From Shewanella benthica (GTDB taxonomy: Bacteria > Pseudomonadota > Gammaproteobacteria > Enterobacterales > Shewanellaceae): DNA of 64,000 bases. The stretch is taken from the NCBI GenBank assembly GCA_023284085.1, contig JAKVHY010000017.1, positions 1 to 64,000 on the forward strand. Reading direction: 5' to 3'. Under the pieces are notes generated by a model. It had not been told where the DNA came from, made no database searches, and saw only the letters and a program-made list of their open reading frames with translations. Position 1 is the first letter of the stretch, and the number at the start of each line of letters is the position of its first letter. This document shows, one piece after another, positions 39,213 to 47,305 of the stretch. Both the position numbers and the translations under genes were made by a program.

Positions 39213-40079
39213 GTGAGTCAGGTATTAAATGATCTATTATCTCTACTCTCTCTAGAGCGAATCGAAGAGGGACTATTTCGAGGTCAGAGTCAAGATTTAG
39301 GCTTCGGTCATGTCTTCGGTGGTCAAGTGATGGGGCAGGCTTTGAGCGCCGCCAAACAGACAGTTTCGGCATCGCGTCAGGTCCATTCTCTGCATTCCTA
39401 TTTTCTTCGTGCCGGTGATGAAAAATTGCCTATCGTTTATGATGTTGAAGTCATGCGCGACGGGGGGAGTTTCAGTGCAAGAAGAGTGAAGGCGATTCAG
39501 AAGGGGCGGCCAATTTTCTATATGACCTGCTCATTTCAGGAGTATGAACAAGGGCTTGAGCACCAAGATAAAATGCCAGAAGTACCAGGCCCTGAGGGAT
39601 TACTCAATCAGCAGGAACTGGCCATGGCACTTCAAGATAAAGTGCCGCCTAAAATGCTAGAAAAATTTATGGCTGATGCGCCGATTGAGATGCGTCTGGT
39701 CGATGCCTGTAATCCTATGGTATCGACCATCACAGAGCCTAAGCGTTATGTGTGGATCAGAGCCAATGGGCAAGTGCCAAAAGACTTTTCGGTCAACGAA
39801 TACTTGTTGGCTTATGCGTCGGACTTCAACTTTCTGGTCACGGCAGCGCAGCCTCACGGGGTCTCCTTTCTGACACCAGGCATGCGTATGGCAACGATCG
39901 ATCATTCCATGTGGTTTCACCGTCCATTGGATCTGAATGACTGGTTGCTTTATAGCATAGACAGTCCGAGCGCCAGTGGCGGCCGCGGCTTCGTTAGGGG
40001 GCAGTTTTTCAATCAGAAAGGTGAGCTGGTGGCCTCTGCGACACAAGAAGGTTTAATGCGCATGGCTTTGCCTAAATAG
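39213..40079 (+). CDS. tesB: Acyl-CoA thioesterase II
   Basis: The 288-residue protein has the double-hotdog TesB layout: [32 protein letters not shown], and the second-hotdog [14 protein letters not shown] with [10 protein letters not shown]. The GTG at 39213 is chosen because GAGG lies 6 nt upstream and the protein begins [12 protein letters not shown] like other TesB; the ATG at 39180 has no site. It hydrolyses medium- and long-chain acyl-CoAs. Confidence 0.93.
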   Translation: MSQVLNDLLSLLSLERIEEGLFRGQSQDLGFGHVFGGQVMGQALSAAKQTVSASRQVHSLHSYFLRAGDEKLPIVYDVEVMRDGGSFSARRVKAIQKGRPIFYMTCSFQEYEQGLEHQDKMPEVPGPEGLLNQQELAMALQDKVPPKMLEKFMADAPIEMRLVDACNPMVSTITEPKRYVWIRANGQVPKDFSVNEYLLAYASDFNFLVTAAQPHGVSFLTPGMRMATIDHSMWFHRPLDLNDWLLYSIDSPSASGGRGFVRGQFFNQKGELVASATQEGLMRMALPK

Positions 40080-40142
40080 CGCAGCCGAGACAGGGAAATA
40101 TTGATGGCTCAATTGAGCCTTATGTTGAAATAAGGGTTTATG

Positions 40143-40541
40143 ATGTTGGTAATGTTGAAAAGAGCAGTTATTTTATTGGTTTGTGTCATGTCGCTTTCGG
40201 CCTGTGTGACTGTAGAGCCGGATCCGCCAGTTATCATTAACGGTGCTGCTGGATATCTGGAGAAGATTAATCTGCCCCAGGGGAGCAAGATCACCATAGC
40301 CATCATAGATATGGACACTCCAGGCATTATCATAGCGCAAAAGCATTTCGATATTGCCAGAGCGCCAGTGCCGTTTAAATTCACCCTACCGCCAGAAACG
40401 GTAGAGGGTGATGTGAATTTCGGTGTAGTGGCTATGATTGTGTACCAAGGGAAAGTGATTTTTCAAACCTATGATAGGTTCCCAATTATTAACAATGGTA
40501 AATACACCACGGAAGTGTTGATGAAAGCGGTTAGACAATAA
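40143..40541 (+). CDS. YbaY-family lipoprotein
   Basis: The 132-residue protein has a lipoprotein signal (AVILLVCVMSLSAC, lipobox LSAC) and a single YbaY-type beta domain (GYLEKINLPQGSKITIAIID through PVPFKFTLPPETVEGDVNFG). AAGGG lies 6 nt before ATG 40143; the ATG three bases earlier is too close. It has a paralogue at 54431. Role unknown; E. coli YbaY sits beside tesB, as here. Confidence 0.85.
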   Translation: MLVMLKRAVILLVCVMSLSACVTVEPDPPVIINGAAGYLEKINLPQGSKITIAIIDMDTPGIIIAQKHFDIARAPVPFKFTLPPETVEGDVNFGVVAMIVYQGKVIFQTYDRFPIINNGKYTTEVLMKAVRQ

Positions 40542-40566
40542 AATTTAGTGGTTTTAATCGAATTTT

Positions 40567-40592
40567 AAAAAGGGGCGTCGAGCCCCTTTTTT
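40567..40592 (+). terminator. Terminator of tesB-ybaY
   Basis: AAAAAGGGGC-GTCGA-GCCCCTTTTTT is a strong intrinsic terminator. Confidence 0.93.
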
Positions 40593-40735
40593 GTGGCTGG
40601 AATTTGAGGAGGGCTAGTGGTGAGAGCATAATACTAATGGGTATAACGATTTGAATGAGCTATTTTCAGTTTTGTTACTTGATTGTGAATATTGTATGCA
40701 ATAAGGTGTATTAACCCTTTCACATGGAGTGTCTT

Positions 40736-42973
40736 GTGCGATTTATTGGTAGCCATCAAATAATTAAGAACATCGGAGTTGCTAACAGCCTTGAGCGAGG
40801 CAATAGTCATGAGAGAGACAATAGCCCTGAGCTGTCTCACTCCAATGAGCCTAATAGTCAGGCGGGTCTCTTATATGGGGGGAAGTCCAAGGCCACTCAT
40901 CAGGATATTCAGGCATTGTTACTGCTTGTCTCCGGGATGATATTTTTCTTGATTGCTGGTTGCACTGATGAGAAGGACTTATCCACTCATCAGGCTGAAA
41001 TAGCTGAAATAGCTGAAATAGCTGAAATAGCTGAGGTCCGGGAGGTACAGACCTCGGCAAAGATAACGACATTTAATCAATATTGGCAGCTTACTGATAA
41101 TGGCATTCACTGGTCTGTAGATTCACCACATCAAGATCAGCTAGAGATGAGTGGGTTGCAAGTCTCTGCGGTTATTGATTATGGCTTGGGAACTGATGGC
41201 AACTTGGTGCTCGACAAAACCTTAGTTTGGCCCATGTTGCGTACACTGCCAAACGATACCCATGCCAGTTTAATTCGCAAATTTTCAAGCCAAGTCGCAC
41301 CCGATATTTATATCGATGAGGAGCGAGTCATAAGTGGCGGCCTCGAGGATGTGATGTTTGATGGCCAGTTGACTTTAGTGCAGATGTTGAGCACAGACCT
41401 CAAGTTAACCCGAACCATTTCAGTTCATCCAAATGAACCCGCATTGATCGAGCGTTGGCAGTTTGAAAACCTGGGTTCAGATGTTCTGGGATTACGATTA
41501 AGCCCATTGAGAGAACTGGAGACTACTTTAGCGAGTCAAGGTGAATATGGCAGTTACCAGATATCTGTTGATGCAGATGAGCTAAACAGACGTCTTTCTG
41601 CCGGAAAAATTGTCGAGCACTTTATTGTCTACAGTGCCAAGTTAGCCGATGAAATGATCTATATTGAACCGAGCAGCGCACTTCAACAAAGAGCGCAGCA
41701 AGTTGAAGGTTGGCGCAGTGCACTCAAACTTGAGACTCCGGATCCAAAGATTAACCAGATGTTTGAGTTTGCAAAATTCAGAGCCACAGAGTCAATTTTT
41801 GCCACCCGAGGCGGTTTAGCTCACGGCCCGGGTGGCACCCGTTATTACGCGGCCATTTGGGCTAACGATCAAGCCGAGTATGTGAATCCATTCTTCCCCT
41901 ATTTAGGTGATAAGCGCGGCGTTGAGTCGGCCTTAAACAGCTTCCGTTGGTTTGCTCGTTACATGAATTCAGATTATAAGCCACTGCCGTCTTCGATCAT
42001 TGCCGAAGGGAAAGGTTTTTGGAACGGGGCTGGTGATCGTGGAGATTGCGCTATGATTGCCTATGGGGCCAGTGACTTTTCGCTGACGCTAAGCGATGCC
42101 ACTACGGCAAAACAGTTAATGCCCCTCATCGATTGGTGCCTTGAATATAACCGTCGTCAGCGAATTGAGAGTGGGGTGATCGCCAGTGATAGCGATGAGC
42201 TTGAGGGACGCTTTCCCGCTGGCAATGCAAATTTAAGCACCAATGTCTTGGCCTATGGCGGTCTAATACGAGCCGCTCGGCTAAAATCTGCGTTAGGTGA
42301 ATCATCTGTAGACTTGTTGGAAGAAGCCAAGTTGTTAAAGTCGGCAATTATTAAATATTTTTCTGCCGAAATTAGTGGCTATCAGACTTACCGCTATTTT
42401 GAGGGTAATAAGAAGCTCAGGGCTTGGATTGCATTGCCATTAGCCTTTGGTTTCGATGTGAATAAGCAGGGGACTATCGATGCATTATTGTCTGAAAAAT
42501 TATGGACGATAGATGGCTTGCTGACAGAAGAGGGTGATAAGACATTCTGGGACCGTTCAACCTTGTATGGATTTAGAGCCTTAATGAAAGTCGGTGAACT
42601 TGAGAGAGTTTGGCCTTACTTCGAGCATTACAGTTACAAGCGATTGACGGGGGAGCACGTTCCTTATGCGGTAGAGGCTTGGCCTGAGGGAGAGCAACGT
42701 CACTTATCCGCAGAAAGTGGCTTATATGCCAGGGTAGTTGTTGAAGGCTTATTCGGCATAGAGCCTATGGGGTTCAATGAGTTTCTGCTCGCCCCTCGTC
42801 TGCCGGAGCATTGGGATAATATGGCGTTACGGAAAATATACGCCTTTAACGGCCCCTTCGATATTGAGGTCCGCCGGGAGGAAGAAGCGTTTACTGTTGA
42901 TATTTTGCGTAATGGATACCTAGAGCAATCTTTTGTCTGGGATGGCGTAGCGCCTTTTACTGTCAAACTATAG
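40736..42973 (+). CDS. Glycoside-hydrolase-like lipoprotein (six-hairpin fold predicted)
   Basis: The 745-residue protein has a lipobox (FFLIAGC) at about residue 77, after an unusually long polar N-terminus, then a beta-sandwich-like domain and an alpha-helical repeat domain with AHGPGGTRYYAAIWANDQAE, GKGFWNGAGDRGDCAMIAYG and AVEAWPEGEQRHLSAESGLY, reminiscent of (alpha/alpha)6 glycosidases. GTG 40736 has GGAG 6 nt upstream, unlike ATG 40724. If the N-terminus is mis-set, a TTG near 40917 would give a short lipoprotein signal. Substrate unknown. Confidence 0.7.
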   Translation: MRFIGSHQIIKNIGVANSLERGNSHERDNSPELSHSNEPNSQAGLLYGGKSKATHQDIQALLLLVSGMIFFLIAGCTDEKDLSTHQAEIAEIAEIAEIAEVREVQTSAKITTFNQYWQLTDNGIHWSVDSPHQDQLEMSGLQVSAVIDYGLGTDGNLVLDKTLVWPMLRTLPNDTHASLIRKFSSQVAPDIYIDEERVISGGLEDVMFDGQLTLVQMLSTDLKLTRTISVHPNEPALIERWQFENLGSDVLGLRLSPLRELETTLASQGEYGSYQISVDADELNRRLSAGKIVEHFIVYSAKLADEMIYIEPSSALQQRAQQVEGWRSALKLETPDPKINQMFEFAKFRATESIFATRGGLAHGPGGTRYYAAIWANDQAEYVNPFFPYLGDKRGVESALNSFRWFARYMNSDYKPLPSSIIAEGKGFWNGAGDRGDCAMIAYGASDFSLTLSDATTAKQLMPLIDWCLEYNRRQRIESGVIASDSDELEGRFPAGNANLSTNVLAYGGLIRAARLKSALGESSVDLLEEAKLLKSAIIKYFSAEISGYQTYRYFEGNKKLRAWIALPLAFGFDVNKQGTIDALLSEKLWTIDGLLTEEGDKTFWDRSTLYGFRALMKVGELERVWPYFEHYSYKRLTGEHVPYAVEAWPEGEQRHLSAESGLYARVVVEGLFGIEPMGFNEFLLAPRLPEHWDNMALRKIYAFNGPFDIEVRREEEAFTVDILRNGYLEQSFVWDGVAPFTVKL
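40994..41029 (+). repeat. 9-bp tandem repeat in the lipoprotein linker
   Basis: Four exact copies of GCTGAAATA, plus a partial fifth, encode (Ala-Glu-Ile)4 shortly after the lipidated cysteine. In-frame copy-number change would alter only linker length. Confidence 0.95.
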
Positions 42974-43042
42974 CCCAGTCTTCTAGGTTTCATATCGGGT
43001 ATAGATTAGTATTTATCATCAGTTTCTTAACTTGGACAAAAA

Positions 43043-43597
43043 GTGGATTCAAGATCGACAAGGCAATATGAGATCGAGCAATGGCTGAAACTGGACCCAA
43101 TCAGGATGGAAGCCATAGAGTTTGCCGTTAAACTCGATCTACCTCAATGGTTGTTATCTGCAGGGTTTGTGCGCGATCTGGTCTGGGATAGGTTACACGG
43201 TGCGTCGAGCCATCCTCTTAACGATATCGACCTCATCTACTTTGATGCAGACGATCTTAGTGAAAGAAGAGAAAAAGCCTACGAAAAGCAGCTAGAGTCA
43301 TGGGCGCCTCATCTGCCCTGGTCGGTGAAGAATCAGGCGAGAATGCATATTCGAAATTGTGATGCTCCCTATACCAGCTGTGAACATGCCATGTCATTCT
43401 GGCCTGAATGTGAGACGGCGATAGGCGTTCATGTATCGAGACAAGATCATCGCTTCGATTTTGTTGCCCCCTTTGGATTTGAAAGCCTGTTTGATTTAAA
43501 GCTAACCCACAATCCTAAACGTGAGTTGTCACTATTCAATGCAAGAAAAGACCAGAAAGCCTGGTTCACCCGCTATCCTAAACTAGAATTAGCCTGA
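43043..43597 (+). CDS. Nucleotidyltransferase family protein (PF06042/DUF925-like)
   Basis: The 184-residue protein has LSAGFVRDLVWDRLHG and the metal motif NDIDLIYFD of the nucleotidyltransferase fold, with a C-terminal FESLFDLKLTHNP typical of the DUF925 group. The start is GTG, with GGA 6 nt upstream. Acceptor unknown; a kanamycin-nucleotidyltransferase-like or RNA role is equally possible. Confidence 0.85.
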   Translation: MDSRSTRQYEIEQWLKLDPIRMEAIEFAVKLDLPQWLLSAGFVRDLVWDRLHGASSHPLNDIDLIYFDADDLSERREKAYEKQLESWAPHLPWSVKNQARMHIRNCDAPYTSCEHAMSFWPECETAIGVHVSRQDHRFDFVAPFGFESLFDLKLTHNPKRELSLFNARKDQKAWFTRYPKLELA

Positions 43598-43799
43598 TCT
43601 CTCCCCTATGTTTCCCTCTGTTGATTATTGCCTTATTTTCCAGCAAGCCTAATCCTTTGTGGGGCCGAGATAATGGGCTGGCACATTTTTACAAGTGAGA
43701 GCTAAGTCATTAAATCATAAGGTGCATGTTCAATGTTTGTTATTGAAGTGTGATGCATATCCCTTTGCGGTACTTATAAAGAGGTATCTAGCCCGCTTG

Positions 43800-43813
43800 T
43801 TGATTTGGATCAA
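43800..43813. promoter_or_regulatory. FNR/EtrA-type site upstream of ompW
   Basis: TTGATTTGGATCAA is an exact match to TTGAT-N4-ATCAA, about 95 bp before the ompW start. FNR control of ompW is known in enterobacteria. The rest of the gap 43598-43906 holds no supported gene. Confidence 0.75.
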
Positions 43814-43906
43814 TTTGTTGCGAGTTTGGATCTGGCAGGATGCCGACAAATGTAACAAACATGATAATAAAAACGACAATTAGTCTTGTATTAATGGAGT
43901 AGTATG

Positions 43907-44551
43907 ATGAAAAAAAATATCATTTCCGGATTAATCGCGGCCGCCCTACTGGCTACAGGTTTTACAGCTTCTGTTTCGGCTCATCAAGCGGGTGACATTA
44001 TCATTCGTGCGGGTGCTGTCGTTGTCGCACCGAACGAGTCGAGTGAGCAGGTAGCGACCTTCGGTGAGTTCGGCGTGAGCAGCAATACTCAATTGGGGCT
44101 TAACTTCGGCTATATGTTGACCGATAATATAGGCATTGAGTTGTTAGCGGCGACACCATTCAGTCACGATATTTCTCTGCCTGGTGTGGGCAAGATAGCC
44201 GAGACAAAGCAGTTACCACCTACCTTAGTGGTCCAGTACTATTTTGGTAATGCTGAGTCCAAATTACGCCCTTACATAGGCGGAGGAGTTAATTTCACTA
44301 ACTTCTACGACAATGAATTCACCAATGATCTGGATGGGGCGTTAGCGGATCTGAGTATGGGCAATTCATGGGGTTTAGCTGCTCAGGTTGGCATAGACTA
44401 TCAAGTGAATAAAAACTGGTTGGTGAATGCTTCTGTCTGGTACGCGCAGATAAGTACCGATGTGAAATTTAATCTTGGTGGTTCGCCGACAACCATTGAA
44501 ACTGATATCGACCCTTGGGTATACATGGTCAGTGTTGGTTATACCTTCTAA
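43907..44551 (+). CDS. ompW: OmpW-family outer membrane protein
   Basis: The 214-residue protein has a signal peptide (GLIAAALLATGFTASVSA), then HQAGDIIIRAGAVVVAPNES, an eight-strand barrel with LLAATPFSHDI and PTLVVQYYFG, and a C-terminal phenylalanine (VSVGYTF) typical of outer membrane barrels. GGAG is 7 nt before ATG 43907. A perfect FNR box suggests induction or repression by oxygen status. Confidence 0.93.
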   Translation: MKKNIISGLIAAALLATGFTASVSAHQAGDIIIRAGAVVVAPNESSEQVATFGEFGVSSNTQLGLNFGYMLTDNIGIELLAATPFSHDISLPGVGKIAETKQLPPTLVVQYYFGNAESKLRPYIGGGVNFTNFYDNEFTNDLDGALADLSMGNSWGLAAQVGIDYQVNKNWLVNASVWYAQISTDVKFNLGGSPTTIETDIDPWVYMVSVGYTF

Positions 44552-44619
44552 ACCAGATTCGTAAACCAGGTACGTAAGGCAAGCTTCGTAAAACAAGTTT
44601 AGTAAATTCAGTTTAGTAA
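44552..44619 (+). repeat. Five imperfect 13-14-nt repeats after ompW
   Basis: Units of the type CAG-TTC-GTAA repeat five times between the ompW stop and its terminator. Confidence 0.6.
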
Positions 44620-44625
44620 ATCAAA

Positions 44626-44657
44626 ACAAAGGAGCCGATTGGCTCCTTTGTTGTTTT
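44626..44657 (+). terminator. Terminator of ompW
   Basis: ACAAAGGAGCC-GATT-GGCTCCTTTGT is followed by TGTTTT. Confidence 0.92.
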
Positions 44658-44691
44658 GCTTTAACTGCTTATTACGAAATCAGAAATAGAC

Positions 44692-45459
44692 CTATTTCTT
44701 GCCTTCGGCTTTGGCCGCAAGGCGCTCTTCTTTAGTTCGCCAGTGGCGCGTATTGTAGACAAATTCCGGTAGTAATTTAGTCAGCCAGGCCACCAGAAGC
44801 CAACGCTTAGTCACATAGACCTTACGTTTCGCCTTCTGCATCGCCTTAATGATTTGCCTAGCCACCTTATCGGGTGGAGATAACCATAAACGACTCTGCT
44901 GCATCGCGGCCTTATCGAGTAAACCTAGCTGAATATCCGTAATTGTAATTGGCAATTTCAGCCTTTGGGCATGCATACTTAAGCCATCTAAGTAGTTGCT
45001 GGCGAAGGCTTTAGAGGCGTGGTAGGCCACACTCGGGCCACCTCGCAGGCCGGCAATTGAATTGATTGCGGCGAGTTGACCATAGCCTTGATCTCTAAAT
45101 AGCTTAAATGCTGTGTTGCAGATAGCCGCGTAGCCCTGAACATTGACCGTGATGATATCTTGCTCAGGCAGCCAAGGGAGCTGTGGGTCATAACTGTTTA
45201 AGCCGGTATTCACTATGACTAAATGCGCGCCGCCTAGCTTTTCCCAGACTTGTTCGAGAGTGGCGATGATCTTCTGGGGTGCTGTGATCTCGAGTGGGAA
45301 GATATGTGTCTGAGTAGGAAGCGAGTCGACAAACTCTTGCAGTGAATCCGGGTCTTGAGCCAGTAGGGCAAGTTCAACCCCTTGACTCGCAAGTTGTTTG
45401 GCAATTTCACGGCTCAGAAGGGAGTTCGCCCCTACGATAATGGCAGTTGCTTTGGTCAT
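44692..45459 (-). CDS. SDR-family oxidoreductase
   Basis: The 255-residue protein has a modified cofactor motif (IIVGANSLLSREIAKQLA, GANSLLS in place of TGxxxGIG), the catalytic serine in INSIAGLRGG and YHASKAF. The C-terminal hydrophobic WLLVAWLTKLLPEFVY suggests membrane association, as in DltE/DHRS7-like SDRs. ATG 45459 is preferred to the TTG at 45471. Substrate unknown. Confidence 0.85.
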   Translation of the reverse strand: MTKATAIIVGANSLLSREIAKQLASQGVELALLAQDPDSLQEFVDSLPTQTHIFPLEITAPQKIIATLEQVWEKLGGAHLVIVNTGLNSYDPQLPWLPEQDIITVNVQGYAAICNTAFKLFRDQGYGQLAAINSIAGLRGGPSVAYHASKAFASNYLDGLSMHAQRLKLPITITDIQLGLLDKAAMQQSRLWLSPPDKVARQIIKAMQKAKRKVYVTKRWLLVAWLTKLLPEFVYNTRHWRTKEERLAAKAEGKK

Positions 45460-45693
45460 TAGGCTATTCAACTTAATTTGGGTAACCCATGATAGGAAGA
45501 TATCAGTAGGAGGACAAGGCTAATGACTTATCGCTGTGAAGCGAGAGGGGTATTGTCAGCCAACAAGTTTCAAATTATCTTTTACCCTCAAGCGTTTTGC
45601 TTTTACTTCCATCCTAAAAAACCTCACATCCACTAATGAAAATTCAGGTAAACTTAGTTATCTAACTAAAAAGCAATCACTTAAGGACTAATT

Positions 45694-46860
45694 TTGCGTC
45701 ACTTCTTATGCGCGATTAAATGGATTTTAATGACTGTACTGGCTATCCCACTCGGCCTCTACTTTATTTTTCTACTTATCAATTCGCAAGATGAAGCCCT
45801 TTCTGAACAATCAAAGCGCAACCTTGCTCAAATAGCAGAGAGTGATCGCGCGCTGTCTCAAAACCTCAATAACAATGCTTATGTGTTTGCATTGGGATTT
45901 GATGTGCCCAAGGAGGACTCTCCGATAACAGAAGGACTAAAGCGTCTGCAACAACTGCAAAGCCTAACCGTTATGGAAAAAGCTAATGCTAAGCAAACTG
46001 CAAGCTATGAGCTACCTCAATTGCCACTAGAAAACTGCCTGAGCCAAGATGATTTTTTGATGGCTTGTAAAGCCAGCTTAAAGCAGGAGAATAAGCTTAA
46101 AATGCTTTTAGCTGAAAACCGATGGCTAATCGAACGGTATCAACAGCTACTCGATATGAGTAACTGGCAAGACAGCACCCATTACAACGCCTTTATCAAT
46201 TCCCTGCCATTTCGAAGCCTGCTAGCCGCACAGAAACTCTATTTTCTCGATGTTTACCAAAATAAAAGTAGCGCAGCGCCGAGCATGACCGCTCAAGCTA
46301 TCGAGCAAGATATGATGTTTTGGCAAAGGTTATCTGCAAACACTCATATATTGAGCAGCAAGGTGTTGAGCGCTGGTGCTATGTCGGTAAATATGAAACT
46401 TGGCGAAATAATGATTAACCAGTTAGCGCCAGAACAAGAGACCGTCGCTATACCAGAAAGCTGGCAACGGCCCATGTCACCTCAAGTGTTATCGCTAAAC
46501 AATGCCAAGTTGGGTGAGTGGCATTATTTCACCAAGATAACTGAGGCCACTCAAGTCGTCGATAGCACCACAGATATAGCAATACAGGCCGTCGAGTTTC
46601 TGATGCTCCCACTGATGCAGCCCCAAGATACGGCCAACCGCTATGCTGCGATTCTCTTGGGCTCCAAGCCCCTGGAAGACTGCCAAATCGGTCTATCTAT
46701 TGATACCATTAGTCAGTATATCTTCAATCCCATAGGGAAAATTATCCTCTGTTCAGGAATTCCCTCATTTGAAAGTTACCAAGCAAGCCTTGATAGTCTC
46801 GAACAACATAGGGCCAGCCTAGTCCTCCGGCTTGAGCAAGAAACCACTGACACTAACTAA
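45694..46860 (+). CDS. Membrane-anchored protein of unknown function
   Basis: The 388-residue protein has one N-terminal transmembrane helix (WILMTVLAIPLGLYFIFLLI) and a large soluble, probably periplasmic, helical domain with paired cysteines (ENCLSQDDFLMACKASL). The TTG start is supported by AAGGA 6 nt upstream. I recognise no domain; it reads as a conserved Shewanella/marine hypothetical. Confidence 0.72.
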   Translation: MRHFLCAIKWILMTVLAIPLGLYFIFLLINSQDEALSEQSKRNLAQIAESDRALSQNLNNNAYVFALGFDVPKEDSPITEGLKRLQQLQSLTVMEKANAKQTASYELPQLPLENCLSQDDFLMACKASLKQENKLKMLLAENRWLIERYQQLLDMSNWQDSTHYNAFINSLPFRSLLAAQKLYFLDVYQNKSSAAPSMTAQAIEQDMMFWQRLSANTHILSSKVLSAGAMSVNMKLGEIMINQLAPEQETVAIPESWQRPMSPQVLSLNNAKLGEWHYFTKITEATQVVDSTTDIAIQAVEFLMLPLMQPQDTANRYAAILLGSKPLEDCQIGLSIDTISQYIFNPIGKIILCSGIPSFESYQASLDSLEQHRASLVLRLEQETTDTN

Positions 46861-47305
46861 CACTACACAATAGTGAGCAAGTTTAGTTTTACTCATAATA
46901 ATCCTCATTGATAATTATTTTTAACGGGGGGTTATAAAATGGGGGGATATAGCTAAACACGAATTTGAACCAAAACTTGTTAGGAATAAAGTTGGGGCAG
47001 CCACTTATTCACCCTCATGTGGGCAAAGCATAAAAAGAACCAGCGATTAATCAATCGGTAATCAATCAGCCATCCGCTAATTTAAGGGTTTATCTATAGC
47101 CGTTCTACCTCAAGATGGGTGATTTTAGTGGCAGCGCCTGCACTTTGAAGTAGAACGGGCATAGCACATTTGCTAGAATCCCCCCTAATTTTTATGGTAA
47201 CAATCCTGACATAGGGGGTTGCTGCCACACTCTGCTTGATACTGACGGTTTCGCACCGTTCATTTTCACACAGAGGATTCAAGTTTTACTATTTAAAGGC
47301 AGGCT
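46861..47305 (+). promoter_or_regulatory. Structured leader region before the radical SAM gene
   Basis: This 445-bp gap holds a 71-bp imperfect palindrome (47094-47164), then CCCCCTA/TAGGGGG enclosing 24 nt (47181-47218), then a small ACGGT/ACCGT hairpin (about 47246-47260). I found no cobalamin-box consensus, so a B12 riboswitch is not supported. AGGCAGG precedes the ATG. Confidence 0.45.
47094..47164. repeat. 71-bp palindromic intergenic element
   Basis: The ends CTATAGCCGTTCTAC and GTAGAACGGGCATAG are inverted copies with two mismatches, extended by TCAAG/CTTTGA. It looks like a MITE or REP-like element; no second copy was seen in the window. Confidence 0.65.

Noticed and set aside
43695..43883. 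62-codon plus-strand frame before ompW
   Set aside because: It covers the FNR box and ompW promoter region and resembles no protein.
47094..47282. 62-codon minus-strand frame before the radical SAM gene
   Set aside because: It lies across the 71-bp palindrome and other hairpins and has no ribosome site.
46861..47305. Cobalamin riboswitch before the B12-type radical SAM gene
   Set aside because: The B12-box consensus could not be found in the leader.
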